From NCBI GenBank assembly GCA_001179505.1, contig CDMY01000255.1, forward strand, positions 275,936 through 339,935: a stretch of 64,000 bases of DNA, written 5' to 3'. A program made the translations under genes and the position numbers. This document shows positions 47,425-58,654 of this stretch, piece after piece. How positions within the stretch are numbered: the stretch's first letter is position 1; every line of letters begins with the position of its first letter. The notes beneath the pieces were generated by a model, which was given only the letters and a program-made list of their open reading frames with translations, searched no databases and was not told the origin of the DNA. This stretch comes from Vitrella brassicaformis (lineage: Eukaryota > Sar > Vitrellaceae).

Positions 47425-48140
47425 ATGAGCGTGGGAGGCGTCTATCGCCGCATCCGGGCGTTTCTGGAAGAGAAGAACATCGGCGTCCTTGCTGAATATG
47501 TCCACGAGCCCTCATACACAAGTATGTGTGTATGCCTGTCAGGGACTCATCAATCGCTTTGCTTGTGATTCTTCATTGTGACTTCCTTCAGGTGAGGAGA
47601 GCGCCAGGCTGCGCGGCGAGCGGCTAGAAATCGGTGGCAAGGCGCTCCTGATGAAGGCCAAAGATGACTTCTGCCTCTTTGTCTTCTCCGCGGCGAGAAA
47701 GGCGGACTTCAAAGCCATTAAGAAGATCTTGGGCGTCAAGTCGCTGAGGTTGGCCACGGCAGAGGAGCTTCTTGACTTGACGAGGGAGGCGGACAGCCCC
47801 GATGGGAGTGGATGTGTCCCGGGCAGCGTGCCGCCCTTTGGGATGCCGATACTGCCGTTCAGACTCTTTGTGGACCCGTCGGTGAGTCAACACACACATG
47901 CCATGGCACACACTGACTGCCACGTGCGTGCATGCCGGCTGCACTGCATGGCACACCGGGCTGGCTGTGGGTGTGAGTGGTGTGTAGGTGAAGGAGAACA
48001 GTCAGATTGCGTTCAACGCTGGCAGCCTGACTCACAGCCTGAAGCTCTCAACGACAGACTATCTTGGTGTGTGTGGGGCTGAGAGAGTATTCTCATTCAC
48101 GGCAGCCCAAGACACACCGCCACAGGGGGAGGGCGGATGA
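47425..48140 (+). CDS. YbaK/ProX-type aminoacyl-tRNA deacylase
   Basis: Three exons (47425-47521, 47592-47881, 47988-48140) total 540 nt, giving 179 aa. Members hydrolyse mischarged tRNAs in trans (for example Ala- or Cys-tRNAPro). The family pattern is HEPSYTSEESARLRG, GGKALLMKAKDDFCLFVFSA with the conserved Lys, a VKSLRLATAEEL helix, GCVPGSVPPFG and INFNAGS-like IAFNAGSLTHSLKLS. This is a stand-alone single-domain form. The AAGCTCGCAGTTTTGAG element begins about 19 bases before the ATG, and the preceding gene ends only 35 bases upstream, so promoter or leader must overlap that gene, or the two may share a transcript. The C-terminal 30 residues (GVCGAERVFSFTAAQ...) are outside the core. Confidence 0.9.
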
Positions 48141-48256
48141 GACAGGCTGACTGGCTGATGCGAATCGATTGTACATACATTGAGTGACGGACACTATGGC
48201 TGCGTGTCTTGACGACATGGACTGAAGAGCTCCTCAGTGATGCGATTTTCGCCTGG

Positions 48257-50811
48257 CTACGCCGATCCATACTCTTGCGCAAATCGAATGTGTTCATCCA
48301 TCGCATGCGCACCCACTGACGGCTTGCACTGCACACACACACACACACACAGCGCCATAGTTCTGACTTGATCTGTCCATCGATCCATTCATTCATTCAT
48401 CCGTCTGTCTGTCTGTCCGTCTGTCTGTCTGTCTGTCATTTATCTGACCTTGGTGCGTGCAGAGATAAAGTCTTGCAGAGTCAGAGGCCGGGCCATGCTG
48501 AGGTTGGCGTCGACGCGGCCCAGCTCGTCACCCAACTGAGACATCAACTCACGCACCGGATACAACGCTGATCACACACACAGGCATCCGTATGCCACCG
48601 ATAAATACAGCAGGAGGGATATAGAAGTGGTGGCGGTCCTTACTTACCAGCTTCTCTGGCTAGGTTTGCAAGGTCGCTGCCATTGTAGCCCTCGGTCTGC
48701 TGGCCGACTGTCTTGAGGTCCTCCTCGCTCATGTCGACCCTGCCGTTGGTGCTTTGGTGTTTGGTCAGGAGGAGCGATATCTGCTTGATGCGATTCGTCA
48801 GGTCGGGCAGAGGCACCATCACACGCTGAGAGAGACACACACAAAACGTACAGCAAATGGACAGCATAGCTGGGTGGATGGATGGATGGTATGTAGCGCA
48901 GCGCCACAGGAGGCAGGCCGGCCACCTTGGTCAGTCGACGGCCTGCATCCAGCCCAGCAGACACACACAAAGGAAGGCAATCAAACGGCCATCCATCCAT
49001 CCATTTTGCCTGGCCTGGCCGTCTGTTTGTCTGTCTCCCTCGTCAGTGAGAGCTTACGTACGTGCGGCTTCATCGATTGAGAAGGGCCGGTTGGTGGCCT
49101 GAAGTGTCATGCCGGCCGAATAAACAACAAGGAGGGACATGAAACGATCCCGTTGACTGACTGACTGACTGACTTACGCCGACAACAGTCACAGCCTTGG
49201 ACCCATCGCGACTCACTGATTGGATTGGGTGGTATCGCCAACACGCAAAGAGACATCTATGGATGTCTCCTTGTCGTGACGTGAGCTGCCATCCCTCCCT
49301 CCGTCCGTCCGTCTGTGCGTACCTCCGTCCATTTGTTGCAGCAGTTGGTTCTTCATTCTGAGTGTGATGTCCTCCTCCTTGTCTGTCCGCTGTCCCACCA
49401 GGGCGTCGATCTCGTCCATGAAGATCACAGCAGGACTCATACGACTCGCCACTGAGGGATGACACACACGTGTTGGTATGCACACCCGTCCGTATGTCTG
49501 TCGTGTATCTGCGTCTGACTTACGGTAGAAGACGGCTTTGATGTACTTCTCTGTTTCTCCCACGTACTTGTTGAGCATCGACGACAGCTCCACGTTGAAG
49601 AAATTGGCACCAACAGCGTGGGCGATCCACTTCTGCACACACACAGACAGACAGCACAGCACAGCACCTCAGACGCTCACGTGTGGCATTTGGATCCCTG
49701 GCCCCTTCATTAATACCCCCAACATGGCTAGAGATCCATCGGCGTTGCACACGTATATATATACACACACACATCCACAGAACCAGACAGGCATGACAGG
49801 GTTCGACAGACACAGTGTGTGGGGCATCTTTTTGTGTGTGCCGTGTGTCTCCTTGGTTCCTTCCCTCCCTCCCTCCCTCAACCGGGACTTACTCTTGCCC
49901 GTGCCAGGGGGGCCGAATAATAGTATTCCCTGCGTGTCGGTGGAAAGTGAGCCATACCAGGTCGGTCGGTCGGTCGGTGGGTGAGTGGGAGGTGGGTACC
50001 TACCTGCCTACCTTTGGTGGTTGTATGATGCCTCCGAAGAGTCTGGGGCAGCACAGAGGCTGTATAATGGCCTCACGGATGATCTGCAGGCAGTGATTTG
50101 CACATAAGAAAGAGAACGCACACATCAATCACATCTTGGCCCGGTGTGTATGCCTTTTGTGTGACTGAGAGCTGGCTGACCTGCTTGACATCCTGCAGAC
50201 CAGCTATGTCATTCTCACACACCTGCACACACGTACACACACACTCATACGTACGTACAGCGAAGGGCAACAGGGAGGGTGGGGATGTAGGTTAGGTTAC
50301 CTTGTCAGTGACATCAGTGAGCAGCATGGCCCTCGCCGCCTCGATGTGCTTCTCATCAAGCCCTGGCACCTGACAGAAGGACACAATCAACATCACCTGA
50401 TCTGAGGCCTTCCTTCCCCATAATCAATCATCGCAGGTAGGCCACCTCCTCCGCGATCTCCATACTCGCAGCGCCCGCGCCCTGCACACACACACACACA
50501 CACACGCACACACACACACGCACACACACACACATACACATGCAAACAGCAAAAGAGTACGCTCTCCATCACTGGAATTCGTCTGTCTGTCTGTCTATCT
50601 GTCTATGTCTGTCGGCTCTGTGTTGGCTGGCTCCCTGACCTGCCTGCAAGCCTGATTCTGCTGCCGAATGCGGTCTTGCTCCTTCTTGGACATCAGCCCC
50701 ATGGCCGAGGTGAAGGCACCCTTAGGTGCGGCTGCCGGGCGCTCCTCACCCACAGCGCCTCCCGCCCCTCCTGCGCCTCTCGCACCGGCAAATGGCGCCG
50801 GCTGCGGCCGC

Positions 50812-50843
<32 letters not shown>

Positions 50844-51515
50844 GTGGTGGTGTTGTGGGATGTTGGTCGACATCTTGGGTCGTGTGGCTGGTGGCGCGGC
50901 CACCCCGTGCAGCAGTGGCCGCTTGTTCTGGGGCTTGGCCTGCCATGTGGTGCACGACGACACATCCACTGCAGCAGCTGAGCCCGCCAACACGTGGCCC
51001 ACGACACTCGCCCTGTCGTCAGGAGTGAGGTAGGCCGTCAGGGGGTCTGAGGAACCGTCAGCGGCAGCACCGGTGTCCATGTCCATATCATCATCAGCCC
51101 CTGCGGCCCCTTGGATTTTGGCTATGTCCACCTGCAGCACTTTGGGCAGTGCGCAGTGCTGCTCGAACAGGAAATGCGGAGGGCCGCCGCCGTCCGCACT
51201 CATCTCAGCGGGAAATGGCGCCGTGGTGCGCTCGATGAATTCGAAGGTGTGCTGCTGGGCCACCTGGGCGACGTACTCGCACACTTTGTCGTCGCCTGCA
51301 GGGCACTCATCCTGCAAAAGGGCGAGCGCCTCACGCTGACAACCTGTAGGTTCATCCATCCATACGCACGCGTGGAGAAACGACCAACAGATCTGATGGA
51401 TGGATGGACCTATTGATCTTCTGGCCCACATACCTGCATCGGTGGTGCCCAAGACCGCCCTCGCCGCTGGCGTGGCTTCCAACGAATCGCAACTCGCTAC
51501 CGCACGGAAGTACAT
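48257..51515 (-). CDS. AAA ATPase of the katanin/spastin/VPS4 (meiotic) clade
   Basis: Sixteen exons (51434-51515, 50640-51343, 50446-50481, 50301-50369, 50181-50222, 50012-50083, 49893-49929, 49717-49727, 49524-49632, 49323-49451, 49178-49215, 49062-49098, 48926-48942, 48648-48825, 48449-48567, 48257-48328) total 1752 nt, giving 583 aa. N-terminal region: low complexity with an 11-Gln run. AAA core: DIAGLQDVKQ, GILLFGPPGTGKT (Walker A), IFMDEIDAL (Walker B), TVVGATNRPFSIDEAARRR (sensor 1 and Arg finger area), VPLPDLTNRIKQI, NGSDLANLAREA, and the C-terminal RPLTLQDF...KPSV...FAQEYGSA helix. Such enzymes sever microtubules or disassemble ESCRT; which one is undecided because no MIT domain is seen. 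An 11-nt microexon (49717-49727) completes the Walker A threonine codon, and a 17-nt exon (48926-48942) encodes RRLTK. Start uncertain. Confidence 0.85.
50482..50540. repeat. CA/TG dinucleotide repeat in an AAA-gene intron
   Basis: About 55 bp of CA with CG interruptions. On the transcribed strand it is a TG repeat ending in GTGCAG, directly abutting the 3' splice site of the 36-nt exon 50446-50481. Confidence 0.85.
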
Positions 51516-51777
51516 CACAGCAGCAGTCAGAGGCCCGGTCAATTTACGACGTCGCCGTTAAGCTCGCCACCGCGATCGCGGGCGGTTGCGCTTCCCTTTT
51601 CATTCGGGACTTGCCGCCGGCCGGAGGCGCCCAAATCGCACCATTTTTGTACAAGTCCTTTGACGTGTGTACGTACCATCGTAGCGTACCATTGCAGCTC
51701 CGCCCGCCCCCGACCCCGCCTGCAGCCTGTGCAGGAGAGGCCTCCCCTCCCTCCCTCCCTCCCTCTGTGACTGAGTG
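51516..51777. promoter_or_regulatory. Divergent spacer between AAA and GH3 genes
   Basis: 262 bp between opposite start codons. It contains TTACGACGTCGCCGTTAAGCTCGCCACC (reported in two parts: TTACGACGTCGCCG at 51544 and TTAAGCTCGCCACC at 51558), which combines both recurring spacer motifs. Confidence 0.45.
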
Positions 51778-54700
51778 ATGCGGCGTGCCCTAGTTTGGCT
51801 GGCTTTGGGCCTGCTTCACAGCGCTGCAGCGCAGCGGCCGCCTGATCCACCACCCAATCAGGCGTCTTGCGGCACAGTGGAGGAGGGCTCCCTGCTGCTA
51901 GGCACGAGTCTTCGAGTGGCCAAGGGCAAAGATGCCCCGGACCTCGCCGCCTGCCGAGCCGCGTGTGCGGCGGAGCCCCAGTGTTACGGCTTCACCTTCA
52001 TCGAGACACCCGCCAAGCAGGACACCCAGTGCCAGCTCAAACGCGCCGGCGCACGGCGGTCGGCATACTCTGGGGAGGGCACCACGGTGGCCTCGGAGAT
52101 CCCCTGCAGGGCGGCTGACACAGCAGCCGACGCAACCACCACCACCAGCAGCAGCGAGGCCAGTGCCGAGAAGGTTGTGGTATCGCAGGGTGCGGCGGAT
52201 CCCGAGTGCTACTGGTCTGAGAAGTACATCAAGGGGTCTGCCGTGTGGCCGCACGAGCGGTCTGGTGCCGGCATAGCGTCGCCCCGCCACTGCCAGCTCA
52301 AGTGCCAGGCGCACCTCGAGTGCCACAGCTGGACGCTGCACTACGAGGAGGGCTGCCTGATGTGGGAGGAGGACATCGATGTCGACACTGACCAAGACAG
52401 AGTCATCAACAAAATCTACTCCATCTCGGGACCCAAGTACTGCAACGACACCGGTGAGGGGGGGGGAGCGACCACAGCACCACTGCTTACTCGCTTGTTT
52501 GTGTGTCGCGTTAACTTCAGCTGGCGTGATAGGTGGCTGCTTGGAGGAGTCGTGTGAGTATCCGGACAACTCGACCACTGTCATCGAGTACACCAACATC
52601 GCCACCCCCTGGCGGTGCCAGTTCACCTGCATGCTCACCGACAACTGCACCGGCTTCTCGTTCGACTACGAGGAGACCTCCTGTGCCCTCAAGAAGGAGC
52701 TGCTGGAGGCCGAGAAGGTGCTGGGAGGGGACGTGCCGCGCCACAAGGTGTGTGGCCCCAAGACGTGCGACATGTGGCCCGCCAGTATGAAGAACAGCAT
52801 CTATCAGTCCACACCCATGGAGGACTACATCGACGGCCTTCTGGCCAAAATGACCACCGAGCAGAAGATCGGACAAATGGTCCTCACACCAGACGCCTTC
52901 TACAGCCCCGAAGCACAGCTCGAAGCATACCAGGTACGGACGGACAGACAGACACAACTAGGTGTGGGGTGATTGAACGTGTTGTGTGTGCCTCTGCTGC
53001 TGGTTGATGTATCCATCCAGGTGAATGTGTTGTGGGGTCCAGGGTACAAGTTGGACGATCCCATCACAGATCTGCAGAAGCACTTTGACGCCATCTACTA
53101 CCTCTCGGCCAGCGATGCGGAGGGCACCCGGCCGGCCATTCCGTCCATTGTGGCCGTGGATGCGGTGCACGGAGCCGCCATGGCCAAGGGCAGCACCATG
53201 TTCCCCCACAACATCGGACTCGGGTGCGCCAACGACACGGCACTCATGAAGCGCATCGGCCTCATCACGGCCATCGAGCTGACGGCCGTGGGCGCCGACT
53301 GGACCCTCGCACCCATGACGGCAGTGACGATGGACGTCCGGTGGGGCCGCACATTCGAGAGCTTCTCCATGGATGGCTTCACGGTGTCGCGGCTGGCGGA
53401 GGCCTTCCTGTTGGGTCTGCAGGGCGACCCCACGGACGAGGAGGACTTCCTCAGGGGCCGTCACGTGCCGGGCATGTGCAAGCACTTCTTGGCGGACGGT
53501 GCCCCCATGGGTGGGTTCACTGACGGCGATGCCGACATCGACGAGGAGGAGCTCATCCGCGTCCACGCCGAGCCCTTCAAGGGCTGCATGCGGGCCGGCA
53601 TGGTCACCACCATGCCCTCGTTCAACGACGTCAACGGCTGGGAGATGCACCAGAACGGCTACCTCCTCAACGACGTCCTCAAGGGGAAGCTGGGCTTCGA
53701 CGGCGTGGTGCTGTCCGACTGGAACGCCCACCAGCAGATCAACGGGTGCGTTTGGGATGCTGACGACTGCCCCATCGCCGTCAATGCGGGAGTGGACATG
53801 TTCCTCATCGCTGTGGGCGGCGGATCGCACTGGACCAGCTTCGTCGAGAAGACCCTGGCACGCGTCACCAAGACCAAGGACATCACCGAGGACCGCATCA
53901 ACGACGCTGCCAAGCGAATTTTGAGGATGAAGGCACGCATGGGGCTCATCGGCCCCTCACCCACCAGGGTCAACCCGGCGGCCCGTCCTGGTGCGGCTGA
54001 GATCCTGGAGGTCATGGGCAACCCGCGGCACCTGGCCATCGCACAGGACGCAGTGAGGAAGTCGGCGGTGCTTCTCAAGAACAACCCCACCAACAGGACA
54101 CAGGAGAGGGCGCTGCCGCTCAAGGGCGACATGAAGGTCCTCCTGGCGGGCAAGGGCGAGGAGAAGTACCTCCAGCTCGGGGCCTGGTCACTCGACTGGC
54201 AGGGACAAGGTAGGTACATACATTTGTGGGTATGCTATGCTGGCGCCAACGTCTCTGTCGACCTGTGCGTGTGTGTGTGTTTGTGTGTGTGATCAGAGGA
54301 CGATGAGCTTCTGGAGTACGCGTCATCATTGAAGGATGCTTTGACCGAGCACTTGACGGCGGGCGGGGGCAGCCTGACGTTTGATGCGGACGGGGAGGAG
54401 GCCAATGATGATGACTTCGACGCCATCATACTTGTCATGGCCGAACACCCATACGCCGAGGTCGAGGGCGACCTCATGGACCTCTCGCTCATGCACAAAA
54501 GAGCCACGTGAGGAAACCACACACACAGACAGAGACAGAGACAGACAGACACATTGACCTGGATTGACCTGACCACTGGTGCCGTGTGTCTTGATTCATT
54601 TCTGTGTCTGTCTGTCCTTCTGTGATCAGTGGTCGCACCAACAACTTCGGGAAGGAGCTGCTGTACAAGGAGGACTGGGATCGGCTGGTGACATTGCGGT

Positions 54701-55295
54701 CCAAGGCGCCCACCACCCCCGTCATCATCATCCTCTACACCGGCCGGCCACTCTACGTCAACGCCGAGCTCAACATGGCCGATGCATTCATATCGGCCTG
54801 GCTGCCCGGCACCATGGCGGGGGAGGGGCTCGTGGACCTCATCTTCAGGAGGGACGTGGCCACCCCCACACTGACAGTGGTGGATGGGGAGGAGGCCAAG
54901 GAGACGGGTGGCACACCCGCACCTGCCGACTTCACTGCCAAGCTGTCCTTCAACTGGCCGGCCCACCCATGCCAGTCACAGGGAGCCGTGGGCGACGGGC
55001 AGATCCCCCTGTTTCCGTTTGGCCATGGCCTGAGCTACGCTGCGATGGACAAGGACAGCAACGGCACCAGCACAGTGGTGGGCGTGTTGGACGAGGTGGA
55101 TCTGGACCTCTGCAAGAGGACAGAGTGCTGGGACCTCGACTGCAACCTCGGACAATACGTCGGCACGAACAACCAGCCGTAAGAAAGACATATATGCCAC
55201 ACGCGCACACAAAAGGCGCAAGTGCGACGTCTCTAATGTGTGTGTGTATGTGTGTGCGTTGGTTCAGAGTGTGGCTCCCGCAGACCAACGACTGA
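51778..55295 (+). CDS. Secreted PAN/Apple-like plus glycoside hydrolase family 3 beta-glucosidase
   Basis: Six exons (51778-52453, 52521-52933, 53021-54209, 54297-54507, 54630-55178, 55268-55295) total 3066 nt, giving 1021 aa. A signal peptide (LVWLALGLLHSAAAQ) is followed by three Cys-rich PAN/Apple-like repeats (CRAACAAEPQCYGFTF, CQLKCQAHLECHSWTLHYEEGC, CQFTCMLTDNCTGFSFDYEETSC). The GH3 N-domain begins MTTEQKIGQMV. It has VDAVHGA, DWTLAPMTAVTMDVRWGR, CKHFLADG and the nucleophile Asp in GVVLSDWNA. The C-domain ends PLFPFGHGLSYA, typical of family 3. Such enzymes remove beta-linked glucose from glucans; the Apple repeats probably bind sugars or proteins outside the cell. The last exon is nine codons after a DE-rich linker. 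Several N-x-S/T sites agree with secretion. Confidence 0.95.
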
Positions 55296-57286
55296 TGCAG
55301 TGCAGTGATGCATTGGTGTGTGTGGTTTGCGTGCGTGTGTGCGTACGGGGGTGTCGTGACGACGAAAGCAGTGCCACCTAGCTGCATCATCCTCCCTCTG
55401 TCTGCCGCTCGGGCTGGTCTGTGCTTAAGCCATATATCTAGTGCGTGTGTGGGGGGGCTGCCTGTGCACACAATGAATGGATGGAGGAGTGCCTATAGAG
55501 TCCGATCAGCCGACAAGGGCTATTTTGATTTGTGGCTCATATCTGCCTGCCTGCCTGCTTTTATGGCAGTGGGGTGGCGTGTGTGTGTTGTGTGTGTGTG
55601 TGTGTCTATGCTGTGCTGTGCTGTGGTGCGTACACGAGTTACTGTTTGTATTGTTGTCACTAGTTGATATAGGGTTGTCTGTCCGTCTGTCGTATGGATT
55701 TTGTGTATTTAATCGATGCAGACACACATACACACTCACACGACGCATATATAATAGGGAAGGGCGTCATCCTTCTATATATACGTGACCTCAGGCCTGC
55801 ATGTGCACACGTATGTGTGCATGTGCATATATATTCATACAAACAATGGAAGGACACATGAATGGTGCACATGATTGGTGGGCCGGCCTGCACGGTCCGT
55901 CTCTTCTTGATTGATATTTATTTACTTATTGCCAATAGTCTTTGTCTGTCTGTATGGATGTACTGACTTATTCATCATTCGTTCATTACAAAGAGAAACA
56001 CCAAAGTTTCCGTACTCGTGTTTTCTCGTGCCTAAATGTGACTTCGTGGGTGTCATGGGCGGACCAACGAATGGATGGATGAATGGGCCACTTAACTTAA
56101 TCCATGTGCGTGTGTGCGTGTGGGTGTATTGTATTTAGTCTTATGTAGGCGGGCGCCTGTCGTATTGTGGGGTAGGTAGCTATGAGGGNNNNNNNNNNNN
56201 NNNNNNNNNNNNNNNNNNNNNNNNNNNNNNNNNNNNNNNNNNNNNNNNNNNNNNNNNNNNNNNNNNNNNNNNNNNNNNNNNNNNNNNNNNNNNNNNNNNN
56301 NNNNNNNNNNNNNNNNNNNNNNNNNNNNNNNNNNNNNNNNNNNNNNNNNNNNNNNNNNNNNNNNNNNNNNNNNNNNNNNNNNNNNNNNNNNNNNNNNNNN
56401 NNNNNNNNNNNNNNNNNNNNNNNNNNNNNNNNNNNNNNNNNNNNNNNNNNNNNNNNNNNNNNNNNNNNNNNNNNNNNNNNNNNNNNNNGGGGGGGGGAAC
56501 GTCTGTCTGTCTGTGTCTGTCTGTCTGTGTGCGTGTGCATGCTGACTGCACGAGAGCTGATTGATGGATTCATGTAAGTCCGTAAACAGGCAGACGGGCA
56601 GGCAGGCAGGTCATGCAGCGGTTCGTTCGTACGGCCATGACAAGTTAGACAGACAGACTTATACACACCCTCAGCCAGATCATGTCATGAATGACTGAGT
56701 GCCTGTCTTGTGGACCAGTCAGTCAACTTACATGAATGTTTGAATGTGAGAGAGTCGGTGAAGGTCCACCATCCATCCCCACCCATATCATATATATGTG
56801 CATATATATACCACAGACAGACAGACAGCCAGACCCACACCTTCCACCCTCCCCCAGCCGGCCACGCCAAACACATGTGTGTCCTCTGTCTGTACAAACC
56901 TCCATACCACACATCAACGCACATCCAGACATACATACATACATCCACGCACATAAATCAAGGCAGTCGGTCAGCGAGGGAGTGAGCGACGCAGACGGCA
57001 GGCAGCATAGCATAGCATGCAAACGCAACACGAGCGCACGCACGCACATGAACCCAACCCGCGAATATGTGACATCCATGCCCTGCCCCTCACCGAGCCA
57101 GAGCCCCCTAGCCTAGCCAGTCCATCCTCAGTCCCCACGTCCCGCCTTCGGTCCTTGATTGCAATGCAGTGAGTGCGTGCATGAGGGGGCGGGGCGCATC
57201 TCTCTCTAACGCGACGGCCGTGATCTACCTACAGCCAGCCAGCCACTGAGGTAAATCTGCTATGACGTCTGCCTGTGTGTGTGTGT
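55296..57286. other. Convergent intergenic region containing an assembly gap
   Basis: TG- and GTAT-rich sequence with (TATA)-like stretches at 55770-55840 and 56790-56810 and GGCA/GACA arrays near 56590 and 56815. No gene is supported. The 55.9-56.1 kb part is AT-richer than average. Confidence 0.5.
56189..56488. other. Assembly gap of exactly 300 N
   Basis: 300 N flanked by GAGGG on the left and nine G on the right, again breaking at a G homopolymer. Confidence 0.95.
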
Positions 57287-58628
57287 TTATGGGGAGGAGG
57301 AGGCGTATATCATTCCCTCTGCGGGTGGCCTGTTGAAGGATCTGCCGGAGCGGCGACGCACGAAGCAGGGGCATATGTACACACACCAGGCCGGCAGACA
57401 GTCGCAACTGATAAATGGATGGACGGATGCAACCATAACCATACACAGACATACACACAAACATGAGGACCACCCATTCCACGTCTGTGTGTGTCCGGCT
57501 GCTACCGGGCGCACCGTACCGGTAGTAAGCCATGACGCAGTCTTCGAAGTCGGAACCCTTGGCGGCTGGCGGGGCCTCTTCACGCGGGGTGGTCCGCTCC
57601 AGCTCATGCGGGGCTGGCGTCTCCTGCAGCTGAGCATACTTCCCCTGATCCGGGTGCACAACACACACGCACCGTCAATGAATGGGTGAGATCACTCATC
57701 AAATCAATGGTTGGCGTGCTGTGCTTGCCGCAGGGGGGCGCTCCTGGAGCTCCCCGGTCTCCTGGGGCCGGTCGCGAATGCACCTCTTCTGCAGCAACAC
57801 ACACACACACACACACCACACCGTTGGTCGTGGCCCCCCGCTGTCTGCCTGTGAGTGACCACCCATTGTGCCGTAGTTACCACGAGTATGTATGTGAGGC
57901 ATGCGAGCAGTAGTACGAGTAGGCCGACGAGGATGCCCACCTTGATCCACAGGGGCTTCCCGTGCCATGTGGTCATGAACCTCACTATGCTGTGCCATGC
58001 GATGGCGAGGAACCGCCCCGCCCTCTTGAGGCCCTTCTTGATCTCCTGCTCGCCCCACACGGGCCCTTTCTTCTTCTTCTCACCACCCTTCTCGCCTTCT
58101 CCGCCAGCCGGCGGCTGTACGGACCCCGGCCCGTGAGCAGGCGGGACTCCGGGCTTAGGGGGAGCGGTCGTCAAGGGAAACAACACGTGACCAGCCGCGT
58201 CATACGGACACTCACCCGGACCAAAGTGACGACCGATCAGCTCTGCATACACACACACACACGCATGCAATCATGGTGCAGACAAAGGAATGATGGGATG
58301 GGCTCTTCGTGGTCTTCCTTGGCTGTTCACCTTGGCACTGCCCAAGGCATTTGTCCTGGGCCTGGATGTCCTCGAAGCCGTGTTCTCCGTGGTTGATGCA
58401 GTGCTGCGAGCAGCCCTGGAAGCATGATAGAGGGTCGGTTGGCGATGTTTGCAAGCGGCGCAGCAAGGGACGATTATCAAACCGACCATGCCATGACAGC
58501 AACGCCACGACAGATAGTATCACCAGCAGAGATGCGACACCCCACACCTCCCTCAACATCGGAAAGGCTCCCAATGTGTTTCGTTTCACGTGAAGGACCT
58601 TCCAGCCCGAAGCGTGACTCGTGACCAT
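57287..58628 (-). CDS. Unrecognised two-helix membrane protein
   Basis: I do not recognise the family. Four exons (58331-58628, 57881-58242, 57520-57644, 57287-57341) total 840 nt, giving 279 aa. One helix lies near the N-terminus (VWGVASLLVILSVVALLSW). It is followed by a Cys-rich stretch (CFQGCSQHCINHGEHG, CLGQCQ), then a Gly/Pro/Lys-rich segment (GGEGEKGGEKKKKGP), an amphipathic stretch and a second helix (VGILVGLLVLLLACLTYILV). The tail is soluble (GKYAQLQETPAPHELER, FEDCVMAYYRSFNRPP). An alternative 3' exon beginning KRCIRDRPQE (ending near 57699) would give a different, shorter tail. Its start lies 26 bp from that of the AP endonuclease. Topology and role are unknown. Confidence 0.6.
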
Positions 58629-58654
58629 CAAATCCGTCAGGTTGCTACACACAC
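58629..58654. promoter_or_regulatory. 26 bp divergent spacer
   Basis: Only 26 bp separate the start codons of the membrane protein and the AP endonuclease. The two transcripts' 5' ends must overlap, or the endonuclease uses the in-frame ATG at 58730. Confidence 0.4.

Noticed and set aside
53659-54219. Minus-strand frame inside the GH3 gene
   Set aside because: Antisense shadow of a strongly supported exon.
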